Origin: Gammaproteobacteria bacterium | Lineage (GTDB): Bacteria > Pseudomonadota > Gammaproteobacteria > Pseudomonadales > Azotimanducaceae | Length of the DNA stretch: 64,000 nt | Reading direction: 5' to 3' | Assembly (NCBI GenBank): GCA_026706935.1 | Contig: JAPOXV010000004.1 | Coordinates: 144,001 to 208,000, forward strand | Made by a program: the position numbers and the translations under genes | In this document: positions 40,195 through 48,815 of the stretch, piece after piece | Position numbering within the stretch: position 1 is the first letter of the stretch | How the letters are laid out: every line of letters starts with the position of its first letter | Notes under the pieces: model-generated | Seen by the model: only the letters and a program-made list of their open reading frames with translations | Databases searched by the model: none | Told to the model about the DNA's origin: nothing

Positions 40195-43100
40195 ATGAAA
40201 GAAAAGCTCATTGAGATCGCCATGGAGCGGAAGCGCTCCATGATCTTGATCATGGTCGGCATCGTGATATTCGGCGTCGTGGCGCGCTTGTCGATACCCA
40301 CCGAAAGCGAACCGCGCGTCGAGATACCTTATTTCGTGATAACGGTCGTACATGAAGGTATCTCACCCGAAGATGCAACACGTCTTCTTGTACGCCCCAT
40401 CGAGCTCGAACTGAAAGCACTTGACAACGTCAAGGAGATCACGGGTACGGGCGCGGAGCACATGGCGTACGTGTCCGTTGAGTTCGACGCTGCCATGGAC
40501 ATCGATGTTGCTATGGCTGACGTGCGCGAAGCTGTCGACCGCGCTAAACCCGAACTACCGATTACAGCCGAGGAACCTGTAGTCACGGAAACCGCTAATA
40601 CTGACTTCCCAATTGTTCAAATAAATCTGGTTAGCGAGAAGGCGTCTGAGCGCCTTGTTCTGGACACTGCTCGGAGTCTACGAGACCGAATTGAGACGGT
40701 ACCAGGGATTCGATCGGTAGTAATTCAAGGTCACCGGGATGAAGTGCTTGAAATCACTGTCGAACCCGCGCGATTGCTGGCAAATGGAATCACGGTAGAA
40801 CAACTGATCGTTGCCCTCACGCGCAACAATCAATTGATACCAGCAGGTTCCCTCGACTCCGGCAAAGGCAGCATTGCACTCAAGATACCTAGTGTCGTCG
40901 AAGAGTCTACGGACCTCATCGATCTGCCACTCTTCACAGACGGTGAGACCGTGGTGACCTTAGGCGATGTTGCGACGGTACGGCGCACGTTTAAGGACAG
41001 AACGCACTACGTGCGTGCCAATGGGAAACAGGCTGTATCGTTATTTCCATATCGGCAAGTAGGTGCCAACTCGATCGACACGACAAGAGCGATACGAGAA
41101 GTCATCGAGGAAATCCAGCCGAACATGCCGGAAAACATCGAGTTGTTCATCACACGCGATGCCTCCGCGTTTGACATGCAGCAAGTGACGGAGTTAGAAG
41201 GCAACATTGTTACAGCGTTATTCCTTGTGCTTGCTGTCGTGCTCCCTTCGATCGGATTACGTAGCAGCGTCATCGTCGCACTTTCGATTCCGGTCTCGTT
41301 CCTTTTTGCGCTCGTATTTTTATGGTTGTTTGGTCACTCGTTCAACTTTATGGTGATGTTCGGCATGCTGATGGCGCTTGGCATGTTGATCGATGGCGCC
41401 ATCATCGTGACGGAGGATGCTGAACGCCGCATGGACAGTGGCGCTTCCGGCGAACGAGGTTATGCTGAAGCAGCGCGTCGAATGTTCGCACCAGTAACCG
41501 CATCGACGGCGACGACACTCGCCGCGTTTCTGCCGTTACTGTTCTGGCCAGGCGTGCCTGGCGAATACATGCGCTATCTGCCACTCACGGTACTCGCCGT
41601 CTTGATCGGGTCTCTGGTCTACACCCTGATCTTCTTGCCAAGCGTCGGTGCCACACTTTCGAGACACATTGTCGAGCGTGAAGTGACGTCGCGCGAAGCC
41701 AGTCCCTGGGATCGAGACATTAGTCAACTCAAAGGCTTTTCGCGTTGGTACGCGATGCTCATTTCGTCTGCGGCGCGTCATACCTTCTTCACGCTTGTCG
41801 CAATCGTGCTCGCAGTCTATGGAATCTTCTCTTTATATAGCGTCAGAGATCTCGGCGTCATATTCTTCAATGAAAACGACCCCGTTTACTCCCAAGCATT
41901 CGTACGAGCGCGTGGGAATCTAAATATCGAAGAGGCACATGCTCTCGTCAGGGAAGTCGAACGAGCAATCGTCGAAACTGATGGTGTTAAGGAAACAAGC
42001 ACATTTATCAGCAGCGGTTTCGAACGAGGTGAAGGTCAGCGTCAAACCTATCGAGGTGGATCGGCAGCCGATGTCATCGGGACTATATGGGTCGAACTCC
42101 ACGAAGCAAATCAACGAACGCGAAACGGCATCGAGATTGGCGAGGAAATCCGTGGAAAAGCGTCGCAGATAGGCGGTATCGTCGTGGATCTCAAACCGTT
42201 CGAAGGGCAGCTGCTCGCTGGAAAACCCATCTTCATTCAATTTTCTGCGCGTGATCGAGAGAAACTCGCGCCCATCGTCGAGACCGTAAGGGAACACTTA
42301 ATCAGCGACGTTTCCGGTTTGCGAAATCTCGAAGATACGCTACCGCTTCCTGGTTTTGAATGGCAATTAGATGTCGATCGTGCAAAAGCCGCTCTCTTCG
42401 GTGTCGATGTAACCACAGTCGGACTTGCCGCACAACTAATTACTGATGGCGCGAAGCTCGGCGAATACCGTCCCAATGATGCCGACGAAGCCCTTGACAT
42501 ACGTCTACGCTTCTCGGCGTCTAGTCGAAGTATCGATCAGCTCGATGAACTGCAGATTGCAACGAATGAAGGTTTAGTACCGATTTCAAATTTCGTAACC
42601 CGTCGTGCCGTCAAGCGCCAAGACGCAATTCAGCGCAGAGATCAGCGCGATATTCACGTGATCCAAGCGGACGTAATGCCTGGCGTGTTGGCTGATGCAA
42701 AAATCGACGAAATTCAGGCATGGATCGATACACAAGCATTCGATCCTGAAGTTGATATACGGTTCAGAGGTACTGCGGAAGATCAAGCTGAATCAATCGA
42801 TTTCGTCGCCAAGGCGTTTTCCTTCGCGCTACTGTTGATGTTCGTTCTCCTGGTTACACAGTACAACAGCATCTACCAGTCTCTAGTCACGATTTTCGCC
42901 ATTGTCCTATCCACGGCGGGTGTTTTTCTTGGTCTAGTGATCACCAATTCACCTTTCAGTGCAATCTTGAGTGGCGTAGGGATCATTGCATTGGCGGGTA
43001 TCGTGGTGAACAACAGCATTGTTCTGATCGATACTTTTAACCAAGGTCGCAAAGAACATCCTGAATTCGATCTGGTGCGATTGGTGACCTTGACGGGGTT

Positions 43101-43413
43101 ACAGAGATTGCGTCCCGTCATACTAACCACCGTGACGACCATGATTGGTCTATTACCGCTTGCGAGCCATCAATCAATCGATTTCATTAATCGGACGTGG
43201 ACGACAGGTGGCAATCTCTCGACTTATTGGGTACCACTTGCACAAGCCATCGCGTTTGGACTGTCATTCGCGACCATCCTCACGCTCGTAGTAACGCCCG
43301 CGTTATTGATTCTCCCCGTGGCTGCCGTAGAAACGAGCACGAAATGGCTACGGCGTATTCGAGGCGTCTTACCTTTGGGTGGTACACCGCGTACCGACGT
43401 ATTCCCAGACTAA
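40195..43413 (+). CDS. RND family efflux transporter, inner-membrane pump
   Basis: The 1072-aa protein has the AcrB-type layout: TM1, a large periplasmic loop, TM2-6, a central cytoplasmic region, TM7, a second loop and TM8-12. TM4 reads GMLIDGAIIVTEDAERR, with a single Asp (Asp400) and Gly where AcrB has the Asp407-Asp408 pair. TM10 reads GIVVNNSIVLIDTFNQG, with Asn in place of AcrB Lys940. Such variants occur in other RND subgroups, so the proton relay probably differs rather than being lost. It forms an operon with the adaptor. The substrate is unknown. It is convergent with the P450 gene, 69 bp apart. Confidence 0.9.
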   Translation: MKEKLIEIAMERKRSMILIMVGIVIFGVVARLSIPTESEPRVEIPYFVITVVHEGISPEDATRLLVRPIELELKALDNVKEITGTGAEHMAYVSVEFDAAMDIDVAMADVREAVDRAKPELPITAEEPVVTETANTDFPIVQINLVSEKASERLVLDTARSLRDRIETVPGIRSVVIQGHRDEVLEITVEPARLLANGITVEQLIVALTRNNQLIPAGSLDSGKGSIALKIPSVVEESTDLIDLPLFTDGETVVTLGDVATVRRTFKDRTHYVRANGKQAVSLFPYRQVGANSIDTTRAIREVIEEIQPNMPENIELFITRDASAFDMQQVTELEGNIVTALFLVLAVVLPSIGLRSSVIVALSIPVSFLFALVFLWLFGHSFNFMVMFGMLMALGMLIDGAIIVTEDAERRMDSGASGERGYAEAARRMFAPVTASTATTLAAFLPLLFWPGVPGEYMRYLPLTVLAVLIGSLVYTLIFLPSVGATLSRHIVEREVTSREASPWDRDISQLKGFSRWYAMLISSAARHTFFTLVAIVLAVYGIFSLYSVRDLGVIFFNENDPVYSQAFVRARGNLNIEEAHALVREVERAIVETDGVKETSTFISSGFERGEGQRQTYRGGSAADVIGTIWVELHEANQRTRNGIEIGEEIRGKASQIGGIVVDLKPFEGQLLAGKPIFIQFSARDREKLAPIVETVREHLISDVSGLRNLEDTLPLPGFEWQLDVDRAKAALFGVDVTTVGLAAQLITDGAKLGEYRPNDADEALDIRLRFSASSRSIDQLDELQIATNEGLVPISNFVTRRAVKRQDAIQRRDQRDIHVIQADVMPGVLADAKIDEIQAWIDTQAFDPEVDIRFRGTAEDQAESIDFVAKAFSFALLLMFVLLVTQYNSIYQSLVTIFAIVLSTAGVFLGLVITNSPFSAILSGVGIIALAGIVVNNSIVLIDTFNQGRKEHPEFDLVRLVTLTGLQRLRPVILTTVTTMIGLLPLASHQSIDFINRTWTTGGNLSTYWVPLAQAIAFGLSFATILTLVVTPALLILPVAAVETSTKWLRRIRGVLPLGGTPRTDVFPD

Positions 43414-43482
43414 CCGAACGTCGTTACCTTAAGTGCTAAAACACCCGACGCGTATGGAGTGCTCTTTTACACTTCTTACCCG

Positions 43483-45543
43483 CTATACCGCCGCTGGTAA
43501 CGGATTGCGAAGGCTCTTCACCTTAAATTTGAAGCTCTTGTCGGGACTGAATTTTGGCAGCGGGCTCAGCTTAAGTTCATAGTCTTTCGGAATCATCTCA
43601 AGATCGCAGTGGTGTGCGACTAGCAACAAATTCGATACTAAATGCAATTCAGTGAAGCGCGAGCCTAAACAGGTGTGGGTACCGAGACCAAACGGATAGA
43701 AAGCGCCTCTTTTCCGGTGTTCTTCACGCTCCGGTCCGAAACGATCCGGGTCGAACTTATCCGCATCTTTGAAGTGTTCTTCCAAGTATTGTGTTGCTGT
43801 AAAGGCCACGAGGATGTTACTTCTCGCGGGTACTAGGTAGTCGTCTACTTCAAATTCGTTCATCGCCATTCTGTTATGCACAGGTATGACCGGATGTAGA
43901 CGCATAACCTCCATGATGAAACGATGGGTGTAGTCGATGGCGTCCATCGTGACATGATCTTTCGTAGGGTCGCCATTCTCGAAAAGTGCATCCGCTTCTG
44001 CAGATACTTTTTCGTAACAATCAGGATTTTTCATCATTTCATATAGCGCGAAACTCATTTGGCTACCCAAATAATGTCCGGCAATTAATGTAGCAAGAAA
44101 CGCAAATTCGAGATCGGTTTGTGGCATAAACTGTGGATCTGATTTGTGAAGTGTCAGCAAATCGTCAACAAAATCACGCGGTTTTCCGGCCCTTTCTTCG
44201 ATCGTATGACTTTCATGGATTTGACGATATACCTCGAGTACATCTTTGAGATACCGCTTCATGCGTGGTGTCTTGAGCATGAATTCCGGCATCACTTTCA
44301 TTAGGTGGATCTTCAATACCCGAAATTCATACTCTAAAAGTCCGTCTAGTACGCTTATCGCTGGGTCAATACTCGTGGTAACCTGAGCAATTTGGCAACC
44401 TGTTAGGCGCTGGCATTCCATTTCACCGGGCACGACGGCGCCATCTAGCCATGTTCCGATACGCTCCCTACCTATTCGGAATAGATCATCGAGCCGATCC
44501 TCCACCGCAGCGCGAGAAGTTCCTGCTCGATAGATCTTGCGCATCCTGAAATGGTCCGCCCCGTCCAAGCTTGCGATTGATCGAGCCGTACCCCACGCTG
44601 TCTGAAAATCTTCTAAGTAGTCTCGTGTTCGCAGGTATAGTCGCCCTCGTCGGGCTACCCACTGATTCATGTCAGCACCCGCAAGTACCACCGCGCCTTT
44701 TCCAAATCCGCTAAGCCGAAAGACGGGTCCGTACTCTTCGTATTGCTCGGTTAGAAATCGAACCAGGTCTTTCTTACGTAGTGCTTTAGATTTGAGATAG
44801 GAGCGTAGCTTGACCTTGGGCACGGGTAATCGCTTCGGACGCTCGGGTTGAGCCGAAGCGGGGTCCGAATCACCGACCGCTGACCGAATCGCCTGCCCGA
44901 ACAAGTCCATACTTGCGAGGAGCTGGATTCGTTCCTGCGCCATCTCAAACTCGTCAGCTTCTAGCATCGACGGAAAACCGTCGCAAACCAATAGCAATCC
45001 GATAAGTGTCACGTCATGTGGATCAGGTATTTCCTCGTCAAAAAGTGCGCGACGGATCCGCGCCTTGACCTCTTCCTGTTGTTCTAAGCCAGGACCGACA
45101 TATTGGCCGGTTCGTAGGACCTTATTGCTTAGCTGCCAATAACCACCGGTGTCATGCACAAGGATTCCAAGGTTGACAAGTCGCTGTAACACGAACTCGA
45201 TGAATACATCGGCGTTCGGTGCAAAGTACTCAACCCAAAACTGCGGTGTGCGCGGCGTTTGCTCATAGGCAATGATCTCGAGCGCGGGGTCTAAGACCAC
45301 ATCACCGGTCGGCGTTGGATCGATAACTACGAGCGTGTCGAGATCAGCGTCTACACGGTTTCGGAACGACAGGTCGAGTATGACGGCTCCCGCAAATCCA
45401 CACCACATCCGCCAATCAGATGTAGGCGCTGCCACGAAACCTAGGTCGTCCTTCAACATCAGCAAGACCAGCTCTTCAGCGATCGTGAGCCGATGAGACT
45501 CTCCCGATTCCCTGGATTCTGATTCGAGTACTTCTTCTGTCAC
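43483..45543 (-). CDS. GPP34 (GOLPH3/Vps74-like) domain fused to cytochrome P450
   Basis: I chose the GTG at 45543 (686 aa), which overlaps the Rieske stop as GTGA and has AAAGG 8 nt upstream; a longer frame to 45648 lies inside the Rieske gene. Residues about 19-223 match GPP34: LTIAEELVLLMLKDD, VVIDPTPTGDVVLDPAL, and ARIRRALFDEEIPDPHDV. A Pro/Ser linker (about 224-240) follows. Residues about 240-686 are a P450 with I-helix AGHYLGSQ (488-495), ExxR EVMRLHP (from 545) and heme loop FGLGTHTCLG with ligand Cys625. No membrane anchor is evident; GPP34 may bind lipid head groups, as Vps74 binds PI4P. CYP51 signatures are missing. Substrate unknown. Confidence 0.88.
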   Translation of the reverse strand: MTEEVLESESRESGESHRLTIAEELVLLMLKDDLGFVAAPTSDWRMWCGFAGAVILDLSFRNRVDADLDTLVVIDPTPTGDVVLDPALEIIAYEQTPRTPQFWVEYFAPNADVFIEFVLQRLVNLGILVHDTGGYWQLSNKVLRTGQYVGPGLEQQEEVKARIRRALFDEEIPDPHDVTLIGLLLVCDGFPSMLEADEFEMAQERIQLLASMDLFGQAIRSAVGDSDPASAQPERPKRLPVPKVKLRSYLKSKALRKKDLVRFLTEQYEEYGPVFRLSGFGKGAVVLAGADMNQWVARRGRLYLRTRDYLEDFQTAWGTARSIASLDGADHFRMRKIYRAGTSRAAVEDRLDDLFRIGRERIGTWLDGAVVPGEMECQRLTGCQIAQVTTSIDPAISVLDGLLEYEFRVLKIHLMKVMPEFMLKTPRMKRYLKDVLEVYRQIHESHTIEERAGKPRDFVDDLLTLHKSDPQFMPQTDLEFAFLATLIAGHYLGSQMSFALYEMMKNPDCYEKVSAEADALFENGDPTKDHVTMDAIDYTHRFIMEVMRLHPVIPVHNRMAMNEFEVDDYLVPARSNILVAFTATQYLEEHFKDADKFDPDRFGPEREEHRKRGAFYPFGLGTHTCLGSRFTELHLVSNLLLVAHHCDLEMIPKDYELKLSPLPKFSPDKSFKFKVKSLRNPLPAAV

Positions 45544-46589
45544 TGAGCAACCTTTGAATAAAACTGCTGGCAATATCGTCGAAATTGAGATATGTCCTTG
45601 TCCGATGCGGAATACGCCGGTCGTGAGCGGTAATTTTGTTTGTCCCAAATCACCACATCTTTTCTAACGTCCTCTTCCAGATCGTTCACTCCTAACCGTG
45701 CTGCCAACTTCGCTGCAGGGTTTCGAAGAAGCCTTCTCAACCACCACCAGTTCGGGAGCTTTCGTATGTCGACGATCAACCACAACTCAATCATCTCACC
45801 GTCAATCGGAGTAGAAAGAACCCACTGTCGAGCAAGGATGCCGTATTCGGTAGAAATGTTCACCGTCGACATACCCAATCCCCAGACACCAATCTGAATT
45901 TCTACATCGAACTGAAGCTTTCGTAAACCAAATGTCAGCATGTTGCGCGTGAACGAATACGACGAGAACAAGAACGGACCACAAACTTCAGTTTCGCGGA
46001 GTTTTGTCAACCGAGTGTAGCCGTGAACTTCCTCTAAATGATTCATGTCCACCGAGTTTTCGCTCGTCGTCTGTGGATGAGCTCTTAGGGTTATACGACG
46101 CACACCGCGAGCGATGCCATCAGACGGAAATAGAGGCATTTGCCAGCGAGGCTTCATTGAGTCTTGTCCGAAGTACGCGAATATCAAGCCGCTCGTTTCA
46201 GCAACTGCAAAACGAATCAATTGTGCAGAACGAGGTGGTTTGACATCGCGTGCGCGAACACACGTTCCACTAACGTCATATTCGAAGCCGTGAAACGGAC
46301 AAACCAAGTTTCCATTCTTTAATTTTCCGCCAGCAGTAGGACCTAAGTGCGATCCGAGATGCGGACATGTGCCGTCAGCAACGCACACGTCGCCGTTTAA
46401 GTCCCGCCAATACACGATTGACTGTCCAAGCCACATCCGTTCTCTTAGTTCACCGCATGCGAGTTCTCGACTCTCCGCTACCACGTACCAACCTTCGGGG
46501 AACGGATAAAGCTTGCCTTCCTCAACCGTTGCGGCGCGAACCACTTCGATTCCGTCGTCCATAGCTTCTATGCGTTCAGTCAACAGCAT
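45540..46589 (-). CDS. Rieske non-heme iron oxygenase, DAF-36/KshA-like
   Basis: The 349-aa protein has a Rieske 2Fe-2S site with Cys75, His77, Cys97 and His100 (CPHLGSHLG and VCPFHGFEYD). Its mononuclear iron site ENSVDMNHLEEVHG supplies Asp181, His184 and His189. CPHLGSHLG with YPFPEGWYVV recalls cholesterol 7-desaturase (DAF-36/Neverland) and KshA-type steroid oxygenases more than aromatic-ring dioxygenases; this is from memory. A C-terminal WWWLRRLLRNPAAKL may touch the membrane. No ferredoxin reductase is adjacent. The GTGA overlap couples it to the GPP34-P450 gene. GGAG abuts the annotated ATG, so the TTG two codons later is an alternative start. Confidence 0.88.
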   Translation of the reverse strand: MLLTERIEAMDDGIEVVRAATVEEGKLYPFPEGWYVVAESRELACGELRERMWLGQSIVYWRDLNGDVCVADGTCPHLGSHLGPTAGGKLKNGNLVCPFHGFEYDVSGTCVRARDVKPPRSAQLIRFAVAETSGLIFAYFGQDSMKPRWQMPLFPSDGIARGVRRITLRAHPQTTSENSVDMNHLEEVHGYTRLTKLRETEVCGPFLFSSYSFTRNMLTFGLRKLQFDVEIQIGVWGLGMSTVNISTEYGILARQWVLSTPIDGEMIELWLIVDIRKLPNWWWLRRLLRNPAAKLAARLGVNDLEEDVRKDVVIWDKQNYRSRPAYSASDKDISQFRRYCQQFYSKVAQ

Positions 46590-46634
46590 CTCCAGACTTT
46601 ACGCACATTACGGTCGACGCGAACAGACTAAACG

Positions 46635-46664
46635 CCATTACGCAATCTTTTTTCTACGGTTCAA
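46635..46664 (-). promoter_or_regulatory. Candidate sigma-70 promoter for the Rieske/GPP34-P450 operon
   Basis: TTGAAC (46659-46664) and TAATGG (46635-46640) on the minus strand are 18 bp apart and lie about 46 bp upstream of the Rieske ATG. Both boxes are imperfect, so this is a weak prediction based on position and consensus alone. Confidence 0.35.
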
Positions 46665-46786
46665 TTCGTTAGACTCGAGTCCAACCTGCTAATTTTGACT
46701 CTTTTTCACGACGTGTCGACCACACTTATTCCCTGCCGTTCTTCCTAGCACGTCTAATTTACTAGCCTACAAGATATTCTGTCCCT

Positions 46787-47764
46787 TCAGACATCGGCAA
46801 TTCTCAGACTCAATTCACCGCCGATCGCGCGTTCAACCCCGGTAGAGGTCTTAATCAGATACGCACCTTCGTCATCAATTCCTGCGCCAATACCTGAGAT
46901 CGACGGTTCTGATCCCGCTAGTAAGATGTTCCTTCCTCGGAGAAAGTCACGTCGTTTCCAACCTTCTTTAAAAGGCTCAAAACCAAAATCTTCAAAACGT
47001 CGAATCGCATCGTGAACGGCGTTAATCAAGTGAGCGACAAGACTATTGCGGGAGCAGGACGCCGAGTGATCAACGATGCGAGTTGCTCGATAGCTCCCGG
47101 TAACTTCAACTCCGGGTGCGTCATTCACATTCATACCGATCCCCACGACCAATGATGCGGGACGTTGCGCATCTGCCAATTCGATCAAGATTCCACCCAC
47201 TTTCCGTTGGTCAATCAGGATGTCGTTCGGCCATTTCAGACTCACATCCTCGATTTCGAGACCATCTAGTACTTGGGCTACCATCAATCCGATCGCAAGA
47301 CTGATGGAACCGATTTCGGTTGTTGATCGATCAATTGAGATTCCCACACTCAGTGCAACATTTTTTGCGAAGGGTGATACCCACTGACGACCGCGACGAC
47401 CTCGCCCACCTGTTTGCACCTCAGCGGTACGTACCCGACCATTGATATCACTATCTCGAGACAGTTCTAGTAAGTCAGTATTTGTGCTCTGAGTGCATGA
47501 CAGTACATCCAATTGGTGTAGCCAGTTTCGAGTTGATTCATTCAAATGGGCTTTGATCTTTGCGCTACTTAAAAATCCAGTCGGATGCGGGATAGGCACA
47601 CCTTTTTCAAACCGAACTCCGTATTCAGCAAGTTCTGCTCGAACCGACAGATCGACATCAATCTCCTTGAGGTGTTGGCCTTGTGCTAATGCCTCAAACG
47701 CCGCTTCTAGATCCATTCTGCGCTTTCGCTCGTTGCTCGCCAAGTTGTCACTTCTAGCAGTCAC
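46787..47764 (-). CDS. birA: Biotin--[acetyl-CoA-carboxylase] ligase
   Basis: BirA activates biotin as biotinyl-AMP and attaches it to the carboxyl carrier protein of acetyl-CoA carboxylase. The ligase core has TGGRGRRGRQWVSP (E. coli QAGRGRRGRKWFSP), SLKWPNDILIDQRKVGGIL and VVGIGMNVN, and the C-terminal SH3-like domain ends GGELSLRIADV. The N-terminal 80 residues lack a clear winged helix; only PHPTGFLSSAKIKAHLNE resembles the linker. So repressor function is doubtful. The start is a GTG without a strong ribosome binding site, and an internal ATG 16 codons later is possible. Proximity to the tRNA cluster echoes other gammaproteobacteria. Confidence 0.9.
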   Translation of the reverse strand: MTARSDNLASNERKRRMDLEAAFEALAQGQHLKEIDVDLSVRAELAEYGVRFEKGVPIPHPTGFLSSAKIKAHLNESTRNWLHQLDVLSCTQSTNTDLLELSRDSDINGRVRTAEVQTGGRGRRGRQWVSPFAKNVALSVGISIDRSTTEIGSISLAIGLMVAQVLDGLEIEDVSLKWPNDILIDQRKVGGILIELADAQRPASLVVGIGMNVNDAPGVEVTGSYRATRIVDHSASCSRNSLVAHLINAVHDAIRRFEDFGFEPFKEGWKRRDFLRGRNILLAGSEPSISGIGAGIDDEGAYLIKTSTGVERAIGGELSLRIADV

Positions 47765-47842
47765 CTAAAAAGCCTATCACTACACTTATCGCCTTCAGGC
47801 GCTTCTTGCGTCGTTCGGTCTTACATTCTGCAAGGCACGCAT

Positions 47843-48772
47843 ATGGAATTCGGCAAGTTCAAATCAACCGACGCACTTAACAAGACCTTCAATAGGGTCA
47901 AGACGCTAGGTCTCGAGACGAATATCTATGAACTCGACACCTACGGGTTCACCGTTGTCCCACCGGATAAAGTCGCTGACAAGGCGTTCTTTGAACGCAT
48001 CCGTGAAACGGTCCTTCGAATCTGTAAAGAGCGTACCGGTCTGGATTTCTCACTTGACAGTAATGGTGGTTTTGGTGAATACAAGGCGCAACCACAGTCA
48101 GATGGTCAATTCCTCCTTTTTTATCTACTGATGGCTGATCGTGTTTTCGAGGAATGGGTGCTGAATCCAACGCTGTACGCGCTCATCGACTATCTAATGC
48201 GTGGTCAGCAACAACTGTCCAGCCTGACTTCATTCGTCAAATGGAAAGGCGAACGCGACACCTTGGGTTTACATAGCGACTCCCCACCCGACCGAGACGG
48301 GCATCTACCAGCATGCTCTGACGTCGCGAATGCGGCTTATTGTCTTACTGACTACACGTTGGATAACGGTGCAATCGCGATGGTACCCGGCAGTCATCTC
48401 TACTGTCGGCAACCTGGAGCGGGTGAAGGTGAAAAACGAGCTGTACCTGTCGAAGCGGAAGCAGGTTCTTTGATTGCCTGGCACGGCAATACTTGGCACG
48501 GTGCGTTCCCAAAGAAAACAGACGGTCTGCGTCTAAATGTAACCAGCTACCATTGCCATCGACGGCTGAAGACGCAAGAAGCGTACCAATGGCGCGTTAC
48601 GCAGGAAATGCTTGACCGGAATCCGCCCGAATTTGCGCGATTAGTTGGCGCAGACGACCATATGGGGTGGGACGAACATGGTCCAGACTATACGCGTGGT
48701 GTTAAGTACATGTCCGAAGACGCGAAAAAGCGATTCGCGCGATTAGCCAATCGCAAAAAGAAAGCAGCGTGA
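47843..48772 (+). CDS. Phytanoyl-CoA dioxygenase (PhyH) family protein
   Basis: PhyH enzymes are Fe(II)/2-oxoglutarate oxygenases. The 309-aa protein carries the iron triad as LGLHSDSPP (His144, Asp146) and WHGNTWHGAF (His219 distal), with the 2-oxoglutarate-binding Arg230 in DGLRLNVTSY. No signal peptide is seen. The MaoC-like gene starts 43 bp downstream on the same strand, so they probably form an operon. Substrate is unknown; the family includes acyl-CoA and small-molecule hydroxylases. AAGG lies a few bases before the ATG. Confidence 0.85.
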   Translation: MEFGKFKSTDALNKTFNRVKTLGLETNIYELDTYGFTVVPPDKVADKAFFERIRETVLRICKERTGLDFSLDSNGGFGEYKAQPQSDGQFLLFYLLMADRVFEEWVLNPTLYALIDYLMRGQQQLSSLTSFVKWKGERDTLGLHSDSPPDRDGHLPACSDVANAAYCLTDYTLDNGAIAMVPGSHLYCRQPGAGEGEKRAVPVEAEAGSLIAWHGNTWHGAFPKKTDGLRLNVTSYHCHRRLKTQEAYQWRVTQEMLDRNPPEFARLVGADDHMGWDEHGPDYTRGVKYMSEDAKKRFARLANRKKKAA

Positions 48773-48815
48773 ATTCCGTGTTGCGAATCTGCAGTCAAAC
48801 GAGGTAGACCGTTGC

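Noticed and set aside
43483..45543. Assignment of the P450 as CYP51
   Set aside because: The B-C region and I-helix signatures of CYP51 are missing; only the general heme loop fits.
45544..45648. Longer start for the GPP34-P450 gene
   Set aside because: It would overlap the Rieske coding region by 109 bp; the GTG overlapping the stop codon is better placed and has AAAGG upstream.
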